From DALYLB01 sp046154695 (GTDB lineage: Bacteria > Acidobacteriota > Blastocatellia > RBC074), in contig JBJXFI010000080.1 in the NCBI GenBank assembly GCA_046154695.1, positions 1-5,087 of the forward strand: 5,087 nt of DNA, in the 5' to 3' direction. The translations under genes were made by a program, and so were the position numbers. This document shows positions 1 to 5,087 of this stretch, in pieces. Numbering within the stretch: position 1 is the first letter of the stretch; every line of letters starts with the position of its first letter. Below the pieces are notes generated by a model. That model did not search any database. It saw only the letters and a list, made by a program, of their open reading frames with translations, and was not told the DNA's origin.

Positions 1-171
1 CCAAAAGGCTCCTGAGCCCGTGAAACGGGCGATAGCGATTGGGCTGCCGCCCGTTTCACGGGCTTGTGAGTCCGTTTTGCCGTTTCCCCGGGTTTCGGCT
101 TCGCCTTCACCCGGGGCTTTATGCTGCCACTCGCTTCGCGGGTTGAGCCCGCGGTGAATTTCAAAACACCC
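1..171 (+). repeat. Structured interspersed repeat, copy A
   Basis: This is a noncoding element of about 170 bases. It aligns, in inverted orientation, with copy B at about 1119-1288 along nearly its full length. Its outer end may continue past the window edge. Read on the plus strand it forms three hairpins. The first pairs 15-30 perfectly with 49-64; counting one mismatch and one wobble the stem reaches 35/44 and leaves an 8-base loop. The second pairs CCCCGGGT (86-93) with ACCCGGGG (109-116), with an inner GGC-TTC-GCC. The third is a short TTC-loop hairpin near 129-143 that pairs completely on this strand if one G-U is allowed. Differences from copy B in the first two stems are compensatory. 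The plus orientation is chosen because its odd pairs are G-U here but mismatches on the other strand. The style resembles repeats I recall from Acidobacteria, Planctomycetes and Verrucomicrobia, but I cannot name a family. Confidence 0.75.
15..64. repeat. Large stem-loop inside repeat copy A
   Basis: The arms 15-30 and 49-64 are a perfect 16-bp inverted repeat. Adding 31-35 with 44-48 extends the stem to 21 positions with one mismatch and one wobble. The loop is then 36-43, 8 bases, the same size as in copy B's hairpin. No clear T-run follows on the plus strand. On the minus strand a TTTT lies several bases beyond the stem. It could act as a terminator or an RNA-stabilising 3' end for a gene outside the window. 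That role is inference. Confidence 0.7.
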
Positions 172-556
172 TCTCAGAGCCGATGGCATGCGACAGGGCC
201 ATCCGGCGCGCGCCCCGCCGGACTCTCCACACGCACCCCACACCGGGCACAATGAACGATTCCTCAGCGAGCCTGTCGAATATTCTGTTTTCCCGAAGCT
301 CCCCAGCCGGCAACCGTTGTGCCAGATGGAGAGAGCGCCCGGGTTCATCGGACCGCGCGTTCAAATACAGCTTCATGATCATGGCTGGTTGAACCGTGTT
401 GGAATGGATTGTCGGTCTCCTCGCGAGCGATCGCGAATGGAACTTCGCCCCTCCCATGCGAGGCATTTTGGCGCCCTCCCGGAATTGCCGGCCAAAGTGC
501 CACAAGGAAACGAGGAGGAAGGGTTGCTTCAGCCTGAATCAAACCCGCTTCTCCTC
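172..556. other. Long gene-free regulatory stretch
   Basis: I see no credible gene here. The open frames on both strands have no recognisable domain, no convincing ribosome binding site, and compositions expected of chance frames in GC-rich DNA. What the stretch does hold is dyads. One is a 7-bp stem, TCCGGCG (202-208) with CGCCGGA (216-222). Another is the palindrome CATGATCATG (374-383). Next is TCGCGA-N4-TCGCGA (421-436). The last is TTTGGC (467-472) with GCCAAA (491-496). The final three are centred about 204, 154 and 101 bases upstream of the predicted sigma-54 transcription start, within the usual range for binding sites of sigma-54 activators. The stretch is therefore best read as the upstream control region of the BON gene. 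Confidence 0.5.
421..436. promoter_or_regulatory. Candidate upstream activator site (dyad)
   Basis: TCGCGA is repeated with a 4-base spacer, and because TCGCGA is itself a palindrome the site is both a direct and an inverted repeat. It is centred about 154 bases upstream of the predicted sigma-54 start at 583. NtrC-family activators commonly bind dyads 80-200 bases upstream. It does not match the enteric NtrC consensus (TGCACC-N5-GGTGCA), which is not expected for an unrelated paralogue. CpG-rich palindromes arise readily by chance in such DNA, so the assignment is weak. Confidence 0.35.
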
Positions 557-572
557 AGGCACGGCACTTGCA
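557..572 (+). promoter_or_regulatory. Sigma-54 (-24/-12) promoter of the BON gene
   Basis: The sequence AGGCACGGCACTTGCA fits the sigma-54 consensus TGGCACG-N4-TTGCW at every defined position except the first T. The invariant GG is at 558-559 and the invariant GC at 570-571, separated by exactly 10 bases as the holoenzyme requires. With the C at 571 as -12, transcription would start near G583 and leave a leader of about 108 bases before the BON start codon at 691. I found no equally good sigma-70 promoter between here and the gene. A sigma-54 promoter needs an AAA+ activator, and the gene for one lies just beyond the BON gene. Confidence 0.75.
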
Positions 573-590
573 CGAAGATGGTGTGGAGGG

Positions 591-611
591 CGTTGAGCGG
601 CGCGCTCGACG
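591..611 (+). promoter_or_regulatory. 5' leader hairpin of the BON transcript
   Basis: Bases 591-599 pair with 603-611 in a 9-bp stem containing one G-U pair, closed by a GCG loop. It would begin about 8 bases from the 5' end of the predicted sigma-54 transcript. Hairpins placed there often protect an mRNA from 5'-end decay. It lies 80 bases from the start codon, too far to mask the ribosome binding site directly. Confidence 0.4.
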
Positions 612-677
612 ATTCGCACCGTGAGGCATTGCTCGCGTTGCATCTCAAAACTTCAACCGATCTCAAGAAAACAGAGG

Positions 678-682
678 AAGGA
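678..682 (+). promoter_or_regulatory. Ribosome binding site of the BON gene
   Basis: AAGGA at 678-682 lies 8 bases before the ATG at 691, within a purine-rich run that also carries GAGG at 674-677. This supports 691 as the start rather than the in-frame ATG at codon 4. Confidence 0.75.
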
Positions 683-690
683 AACAGCGT

Positions 691-1092
691 ATGAGGACAA
701 TGACAACAATGATTGCCGGGATGGCGCTGGCGGGGGCGATGGCCCTGGGCGTCGCCGGGCAGACGCCCGCTCCGGCCAAAACCAAACCGGCGCCGAAGCA
801 AGCGGCGCCGGCCAAGTCGGCGCACATGGCGAAGAGCGATGCGGAAATTCAGGCCGACATTCAAAAGCGACTGGCTGAGTCGCCGAAGCTCAAATCGGAA
901 AATATCTCCGCAACCGTTTCGGGCGGCGTCGCCACTTTCACCGGCACCGTCAAGAATTCGGGCAGCAAGGGCGGCGTCACCGGTCTCGCCAAAGCCGCCG
1001 GCGCGAAATCCGTCGTCAACAACATCAAGGTCGAGAAAGCGCTCCAACCGGCGCATGCCGCGAAGCCCATGGCTCCGGCGAAGAAGCCGTAA
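691..1092 (+). CDS. Secreted small BON-domain protein
   Basis: This 133-residue protein is probably periplasmic or envelope-associated. Residues 1-23 look like a Sec signal peptide: Arg2, a hydrophobic Ala/Met/Leu/Gly core, and a likely cut after Val-Ala-Gly23. Residues 24-47 are a low-complexity Ala/Pro/Lys linker. Residues about 50-115 form one BON domain: an amphipathic helix (DAEIQADIQKRLAES), the beta strands around VSGGVATFTGTV (76-87), a helix with AKAAGAKSV, and the closing VVNNIKV (108-114). A basic Ala/Pro/Lys tail follows. BON domains (named for bacterial OsmY and nodulation proteins) are thought to bind phospholipid or membrane surfaces; OsmY itself has two and is stress-induced. 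With a single domain and no catalytic motif, a structural or chaperone-like envelope role is most likely. It is preceded by a near-consensus sigma-54 promoter and converges on a two-component operon encoding a sigma-54 activator, so activation by that system is probable but inferred. The domain call is firm; the substrate is unknown. Confidence 0.85.
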   Translation: MRTMTTMIAGMALAGAMALGVAGQTPAPAKTKPAPKQAAPAKSAHMAKSDAEIQADIQKRLAESPKLKSENISATVSGGVATFTGTVKNSGSKGGVTGLAKAAGAKSVVNNIKVEKALQPAHAAKPMAPAKKP

Positions 1093-1118
1093 TTAATTCC
1101 GCGCCTCGGGGCCATAGT

Positions 1119-1288
1119 GGGCGTTTTGAGACTCTTCGGTCTCAACCCACGAAGCGGGTGTCGGCATAAAACCCAGGGTGGCGGCGAAGCCGGAACCCTG
1201 GGAACAGTGAAAATGGCTTCCAATCGCGTGAAACGGGCGGCAGAACAGTCCCTGCCGCCCGTTTCACGCGATTGAGAAGCTTTTCTGT
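1119..1288 (-). repeat. Structured interspersed repeat, copy B
   Basis: This is the inverted partner of copy A. Landmarks correspond in order: GGGCGTTTTGA here (1119-1129) against GGGTGTTTTGA on the opposite strand of copy A; then CTCAACCC-CGAAGCG, GCATAAA, the GGCGAAGCCG stem-loop (1183-1192), and a shared CGTGAAACGGGCGGCAG (1227-1243). The middle hairpin pairs CCCAGGGT (1172-1179) with ACCCTGGG (1195-1202), around an inner CGGC-GAA-GCCG. Where copy A has a C-G pair at the fourth stem position, copy B has A-T, so pairing is kept. On the minus strand the element lies immediately downstream of the response regulator gene and would be part of the 3' end of that operon's mRNA. An extra small hairpin, TGAGAC/GTCTCA (1127-1132 with 1139-1144), is present only in this copy. 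Confidence 0.75.
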
Positions 1289-1291
1289 TTT
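1221..1291. terminator. Bidirectional terminator-like stem-loop between convergent genes
   Basis: Bases 1221-1243 and 1252-1274 are a perfect 23-bp inverted repeat with an 8-base loop (1244-1251). On the plus strand a T-rich tract, TTTTCTGTTTT, starts 7 bases after the stem at 1281, so it could end BON transcription. On the minus strand it begins 39 bases past the regulator stop codon and a TTTT follows several bases beyond the stem. Neither T-tract abuts the stem as in a textbook intrinsic terminator. It is also the third hairpin of repeat copy B, so it may be a repeat that has taken on a terminator role. Confidence 0.6.
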
Positions 1292-1313
1292 CTCTCTTTC
1301 AAATCGCTGCCTA

Positions 1314-2684
1314 TCAATTGGATTGTTCTTCCCCCAGCCTGATTCCGAATCGTTCCGCCATCCGGTACAGCGTGCGACGATCCACTCCCATCAGGGAAGC
1401 GGCGTTCGTTCGATTGCCGCCGACCGCTTCAAGGACATGCTTCAGGTACCGGCGTTCGAGTTCATCGAGCGTCGGCAGATCGTCGTACAAGGCCGCCAGC
1501 GGCGACCGCTGCACCACGTCGCGCACCTCGGCGGATAGTAGTTTCGGCGGCAGGTCTTCCGGCATGATCTCCGCTCCACGGGTTTGCAGCGCGGCATATT
1601 CGATGGCCGATTCCAGCTCGCGCACGTTGCCGGGCCAGTCATACGCGACCAGCGTCTTGATCGTCTCCTCGGACAGCCTGAGCGCGCCCCGCCGGGCGTT
1701 TTCCGCCGCGCCCCGCAAAAACCGTTCCGCCAGCAAAGGGATGTCGCTGCGGCGTTCGCGCAAAGCGGGCGCGTGCAGGGTGACGACGCTCAGGCGATAG
1801 AACAGATCCTCACGGAAGGTTTTCGCTTCGACTTCCTTCTCAAGAACGCGATTGGTCGCCGTGATGACGCGGGCGTCAACCTTGATGTTTTTCGTCGAGC
1901 CGACACGCCGAATCTCCTTCTCCTGCAAGGCGCGCAGCAGTTTGACCTGCATCGCCGGGGAGGTCTCGCCGATCTCATCGAGGAAGAGCGTTCCGCCCTC
2001 GGCTTCTTCCCACAGCCCTTTGCGATCCGCCGCCGCTCCCGTAAACGAACCTTTCACATAGCCGAAGAGCTCGGCTTCCAGCAGGGTTTCCGTCAACGCG
2101 CCGCAATTGACCGGGACGAAAGGGCCTTTTTTATGATCGCTGTGCTGATGGATCGAGCGGGCAATGAGTTCCTTCCCGGTGCCCGATTCCCCGGCGATCA
2201 GCACGGTGGATCGAGATGGCGCGACGCGGGCAATCTGTTTATAAAGCTCGAGCATCGCGGGCGAGCGCCCGACCATTGCCCCGCCTTCCTCCGGCGCTCT
2301 GGAAACCTCCGCCTCTCCGGGCCCTGGCGAGGCGCTTTCCAGCGCCCGCTCGACGAGCGCAAGCAATTCCTGCGGCTTGAACGGCTTGGAGAGAATGTCC
2401 CATGCGCCTTCTCGCGCGGCGGCCACGGCCGTGTCGAGCGTGCCATAGCCCGTCATCAGGATGACCGGGCACGTGCCGCGCAATTGCTGCAACAGGTCGA
2501 TTCCCGACATCTCGGCTTCCAAATTGATGTCGCTCAACAGCAGGTCGAATTTCTCCCGCGACGCCAAATCCAGCGCCTGCCCGGGCGTTTGCGCCGTTTC
2601 AGCCTCCCAGCCCCGCGACTTGAACAGTTCGCGCAAAAGCCCGCACGAAACGGGGTCGTCATCAATGATCAAGATGCGCTTCAT
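1314..2684 (-). CDS. NtrC-family sigma-54-dependent response regulator
   Basis: This 456-residue DNA-binding activator has the full NtrC layout. The receiver domain (about 1-115) has acidic Asp9/Asp10, phospho-acceptor Asp52, Thr78 and Lys100. A short linker leads to the AAA+ sigma-54 activation domain (about 137-380). It has Walker A GESGTGKE (165-172), the sigma-54 contact loop GSFTGA (212-217), Walker B GGTLFLDEI (230-238, Asp236/Glu237), Arg residues in FREDLFYRL (290-298), and sensor II WPGNVREL (350-357). A Fis-type helix-turn-helix (about 404-448, NRTNAASLMGVDRRTLYRM) ends the protein. The family hydrolyses ATP to remodel sigma-54 holoenzyme into open complex. The start overlaps the kinase stop codon as ATGA, and GGGGAG (2693-2698) lies 8 bases upstream, which fixes the start. 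Two departures from consensus: GSFTGA replaces GAFTGA, and the loop after Asp52 is one residue longer and lacks the usual Pro. The critical Phe and Thr of the contact loop are kept, so it should be active on sigma-54. The likely target is the BON promoter at 557-572. Confidence 0.95.
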   Translation of the reverse strand: MKRILIIDDDPVSCGLLRELFKSRGWEAETAQTPGQALDLASREKFDLLLSDINLEAEMSGIDLLQQLRGTCPVILMTGYGTLDTAVAAAREGAWDILSKPFKPQELLALVERALESASPGPGEAEVSRAPEEGGAMVGRSPAMLELYKQIARVAPSRSTVLIAGESGTGKELIARSIHQHSDHKKGPFVPVNCGALTETLLEAELFGYVKGSFTGAAADRKGLWEEAEGGTLFLDEIGETSPAMQVKLLRALQEKEIRRVGSTKNIKVDARVITATNRVLEKEVEAKTFREDLFYRLSVVTLHAPALRERRSDIPLLAERFLRGAAENARRGALRLSEETIKTLVAYDWPGNVRELESAIEYAALQTRGAEIMPEDLPPKLLSAEVRDVVQRSPLAALYDDLPTLDELERRYLKHVLEAVGGNRTNAASLMGVDRRTLYRMAERFGIRLGEEQSN

Positions 2685-5053
2685 TCGCTCTTCTCCCCGG
2701 GATCGAGGCCCGGCTGGCCGCCGCGGAGCAACTCATGCAGCGCCCACAGCAGGCTCGCCGCCTTGTAGGGTTTCGGCAAAAACTTTCGCGCGCCCCGGCT
2801 CCGCGCCTGCTCGTCCCTGCCGGTTTCCGCAAGGCCGCTGCTGGCGATGATCGGCAGTTTCGGATCGAGGCGGCGCAGCTCCTCGATCAGCGCCGCGCCA
2901 TCCATCACCGGCATCATCATATCGGTCAGCACAAGCCTGATCTCATCCTGATTTTCTCGATACAGCGCGCAGGCCTCGCCTCCGTCGGAAGCCGCGATGA
3001 TCCGGTAATTGAATGCTTCGAGCATGCCGCGCGTAATGCGCCGGACCGGCTCTTCATCGTCCACCAGAAGAATCACCTCGCCATTGCCCCCGGGCGGCTC
3101 CGGCTCGGCCGGTTCCGCCGGCGCGCCCCCGTCATCCGCGGCGGCGCGGACGTCCGCCGCGGGCAGATAGACCTTAAACAAGGCGCCGGCTCCCGGCTCA
3201 CTGTAGACATTGATGAAACCGCCATGACTGCGCACGATTCCCAGGCTGATCGACAGGCCCAGGCCCGTTCCCTTGCCATGCTCTTTCGTCGTGAAAAACG
3301 GGTCGAAGATCTTATCAATCACTTTCGGAGGGATGCCCGAACCGTTGTCATGGACGGAGATTACCACGTACCGGCCGGGCCGGGCTTCCGGGTGCAGATG
3401 CGCGCCGCGCTCATCGAGTCGCTCGTCTCTGAGCGTGACCTCCAGTTCGCCCCCCGCCGGTATCGCATCGCGCGCGTTGACGCAAAGGTTCATCACCACC
3501 TGATGCAATTGCGTCGAATTGCCGAGCACGGTTCCCACAGACTCCGCCCCGCTGTATCGAATGTGGATGGATTTCGGAAATGTCTCACGCAAGATCCCGA
3601 CCACTTCACTCAGCACCTGTTTCAGATCGAGGGGGACGCGCTCGCCCTCCGCGCCCCGGGCGAACGAAAGCACCTGTTTGATCAGCTGGCTGCCGCGTTC
3701 GATCACTTCATCCATCGTGTCGAGCGTCTGCCTCGCCCCCGGATCGAAGAGTTTGGAGCGCAGCAAAAACGTCGAGATCGAGAGCGGCGAGAGGATGTTG
3801 TTGAGATCGTGAGCGATGCCGCTTGCGAGTGTTCCCAGCGATTCCAGCCGTTGCGAGCGCGTCAGACCGGCCTCGATCCGTTTTTTCTCCGTTACGTCGC
3901 TGGCGATCACGAGCCGCGCTTTTCGGCCTTCGAACATCAGGTCGTGCGATAAGACCTCCACCTCAATCACCGTGCCGTCCTTTTTGCAATGGCGCGCCGC
4001 GGCCAATTGCGCGCGGACCTCGCCGGGCCGGGCGAGATCCGCCAACAAGGCGGCCCGGTCTTCCGGCACGCAGATGTCCGGAAGGGTCAACCGGAGAAAC
4101 TCATCGCGCGTCCAGCCGTAATTTTGCACGGCCGCCTGGTTCACGGTCAGAAATCGGAGGGTTTCGGAGTCGTAGCCCCACATCGGCAGCGGATTGCTGT
4201 CGAAGATCAGGCGGTATCGCTCGGCCGCCGCGCTGCTCTCCGCCGTCGCCTCTCGCACGCGCTGGCGCAGGGTCTCCTGCCTCGCCTCGCGCTCCCGTGT
4301 CAGTTCGCGAATGCGCTCGATCATTCGGTTGAAGCCCGTCGCCAGCCGCCCAAACTCCTCCTGCGTCGAAACCGGAGCCTCCACATCGAGCGACCCGGCT
4401 TTGACGCGCGCCATCGCCTCGTTCAATTCGCTCATCGGATGGTAAACCAGATATCGGAACAGCGCATAAATGGCCAGCATCGTCAACATAATTGCGGTAA
4501 GCGCGAGCAGCGCGGCCGTCTCCGCAAAACGCCTGACGATGGGAGGAACATTGATTAGCCGCTCGCTCACCTCCACGAATCCATAAAAACGGCCTTTCTC
4601 AATGACCGGCGCAAAAACGAGGTAATGAGTCTCATGCTCTTCCTCCACCGTGAAATCACGAAGCGCGCCGATTCCGATGGAGCCGGCGCTGTCGCGCAAG
4701 GCGGCGTGAATCTCCCTGGGAACGATCTTTTCGGATTGAGGATCCTCGAAAACGGCGGTGCTTGCGACCAACTCCCCGCCGATCTGCTTCCACACGCGCA
4801 CGGCAAGGACGTTCGGACGCGCGGCGCGCGCCTGGGAAACCACGCGGTCGAGGTCGTCGCCCTTGCGAGGCGCTTGCATGCGGCTGATCTGCTCCGCCAC
4901 GCTGAGCGCCTGCAACCGCGCCAGCTCTTTTTCGTTTTCGCGCACCAGATTGGCCATGCGCACGCCAGCCAGGAGAAGCGTCGCCATGAACATCGCCAGC
5001 GTAATCGCGGTTACGAGCAATGTCGTCTTGGTGTGCAATCGAAGAGGATGCAT
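2681..5053 (-). CDS. Membrane-bound hybrid sensor histidine kinase (Cache-like, HAMP, PAS, HisKA, HATPase, REC)
   Basis: This 790-residue kinase has transmembrane segments at about 10-32 and 176-203. They flank a roughly 140-residue extracytoplasmic domain with a long helix and then beta-rich sequence (THYLVFAPV, FYGFVEVSERL), which resembles a single Cache/PDC sensor. HAMP (about 204-255), a coiled-coil linker (246-280) and a PAS domain (about 278-395, with MWGYD, KKDGT and DVTEKKR) follow. HisKA carries the phospho-acceptor His415 in GIAHDLNN. The ATPase domain has the N box MNLCVNARDA (521-530), DNGSGI (569-574), FDPFFTTK (583-590) and GKGTGLGL (593-600). An acidic, Pro-rich linker (about 636-657) leads to a receiver (about 659-775) with Asp665/Asp666, phospho-acceptor Asp711, Ser739 and Lys761. 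All catalytic residues are present. The core resembles NtrB/CckA-type kinases. It is translationally coupled to the downstream NtrC-type regulator, its evident partner. With no HPt domain in either protein, the attached receiver may tune or drain phosphoryl flow rather than relay it. The signal is unknown. The start codon has no good Shine-Dalgarno sequence. Confidence 0.93.
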   Translation of the reverse strand: MHPLRLHTKTTLLVTAITLAMFMATLLLAGVRMANLVRENEKELARLQALSVAEQISRMQAPRKGDDLDRVVSQARAARPNVLAVRVWKQIGGELVASTAVFEDPQSEKIVPREIHAALRDSAGSIGIGALRDFTVEEEHETHYLVFAPVIEKGRFYGFVEVSERLINVPPIVRRFAETAALLALTAIMLTMLAIYALFRYLVYHPMSELNEAMARVKAGSLDVEAPVSTQEEFGRLATGFNRMIERIRELTREREARQETLRQRVREATAESSAAAERYRLIFDSNPLPMWGYDSETLRFLTVNQAAVQNYGWTRDEFLRLTLPDICVPEDRAALLADLARPGEVRAQLAAARHCKKDGTVIEVEVLSHDLMFEGRKARLVIASDVTEKKRIEAGLTRSQRLESLGTLASGIAHDLNNILSPLSISTFLLRSKLFDPGARQTLDTMDEVIERGSQLIKQVLSFARGAEGERVPLDLKQVLSEVVGILRETFPKSIHIRYSGAESVGTVLGNSTQLHQVVMNLCVNARDAIPAGGELEVTLRDERLDERGAHLHPEARPGRYVVISVHDNGSGIPPKVIDKIFDPFFTTKEHGKGTGLGLSISLGIVRSHGGFINVYSEPGAGALFKVYLPAADVRAAADDGGAPAEPAEPEPPGGNGEVILLVDDEEPVRRITRGMLEAFNYRIIAASDGGEACALYRENQDEIRLVLTDMMMPVMDGAALIEELRRLDPKLPIIASSGLAETGRDEQARSRGARKFLPKPYKAASLLWALHELLRGGQPGLDPGEKSE

Positions 5054-5061
5054 CAGAACTT

Positions 5062-5070
5062 ATCGTAGCA
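5062..5070 (-). promoter_or_regulatory. Possible extended -10 promoter of the kinase operon
   Basis: On the minus strand TGC-TACGAT reads as an extended -10 (TGN plus a hexamer matching TATAAT at 4 of 6 positions). The hexamer ends 8 bases before the kinase ATG at 5053, so a transcript would start only 2-3 bases upstream of it. That fits the absence of a Shine-Dalgarno sequence just before this ATG. The -35 position falls at or beyond the window edge and cannot be judged. An upstream gene could also supply readthrough transcription. Confidence 0.35.
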
Positions 5071-5087
5071 GACTTGGAGACCTTCCC

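Noticed and set aside
184..199. TGGCATGCGACAGGGC as a sigma-54 promoter
   Set aside because: The -24-like half is good, but the GG-to-GC spacing is 11 rather than 10 and there is no TTGC at -12.
486..502. Minus-strand TGGCAC as a sigma-54 -24 element
   Set aside because: No TTGC lies at the right distance and the GC falls one base off. No gene starts downstream on that strand.
161..505. Minus-strand open frame of 114 codons in the upstream region
   Set aside because: Its composition is Arg-rich and chance-like, it has no motif or upstream ribosome binding site, and it runs into repeat copy A. It is unsupported as a gene.
625..641. GGCATTGCTCGCGTTGC as a second sigma-54 promoter closer to the BON gene
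   Set aside because: The spacing between GG and GC is 13 bases, which sigma-54 holoenzyme would not tolerate.
188..694. Open frame of 168 codons on the plus strand upstream of and overlapping the BON start
   Set aside because: It has no recognisable domain and no convincing ribosome binding site, runs through the sigma-54 promoter and ends in another frame over the BON start. It looks like a chance frame in GC-rich DNA.
1..1288. The two inverted repeats as ends of a composite transposon carrying the BON gene
   Set aside because: There is no transposase gene between them, no target duplication is visible (the outer edge of copy A is at the window end), and the repeats are hairpin-rich elements rather than insertion sequences.
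1584..2768. Plus-strand open frame of 394 codons opposite the response regulator
   Set aside because: It is the antisense shadow of the regulator gene, whose catalytic and DNA-binding motifs are unambiguous; the shadow has no domain signature.
2735..3952. Plus-strand open frame of 405 codons opposite the histidine kinase
   Set aside because: It is antisense to the kinase ATPase and receiver domains and rich in Arg and His, as shadow frames in this codon usage are. There is no independent evidence for it.

Overview
This GC-rich window reads as one signalling and output unit from a Gram-negative-type, free-living bacterium. The taxonomy is a guess: base composition, an NtrC-type regulator, a CckA/NtrB-like hybrid kinase and structured GGCTTCGCC-containing intergenic repeats would all suit Acidobacteriota, but nothing in the window proves it.

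Layout. Positions 1-171 hold copy A of a roughly 170-base structured repeat. Positions 172-556 have no credible gene but contain several short dyads. A near-consensus sigma-54 (-24/-12) promoter lies at 557-572. Its predicted transcript starts near 583, has a hairpin near its 5' end, and leads to a small secreted BON-domain protein at 691-1092 (+). Copy B of the repeat, inverted relative to copy A, follows at about 1119-1288 and includes a perfect 23-bp stem-loop at 1221-1274. The rest of the window is a minus-strand two-gene operon: a 790-aa membrane hybrid sensor histidine kinase (5053-2681), then a 456-aa sigma-54-activating response regulator (2684-1314). The two overlap by 4 bases (ATGA). 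The operon converges on the BON gene.

How the parts may work together. The kinase would sense an envelope or extracellular signal and pass phosphate to the NtrC-type regulator. The regulator would then activate sigma-54 RNA polymerase by binding upstream of a -24/-12 promoter. The only such promoter I found in the window drives the neighbouring BON gene. This suggests a self-contained circuit from envelope sensing to a periplasmic BON effector, loosely like E. coli ZraSR and its sigma-54-dependent periplasmic partner ZraP. The promoter match is seen directly; the regulatory link is inferred.

The two repeat copies share three predicted hairpins. Several stem differences are compensatory, which points to selection on structure.
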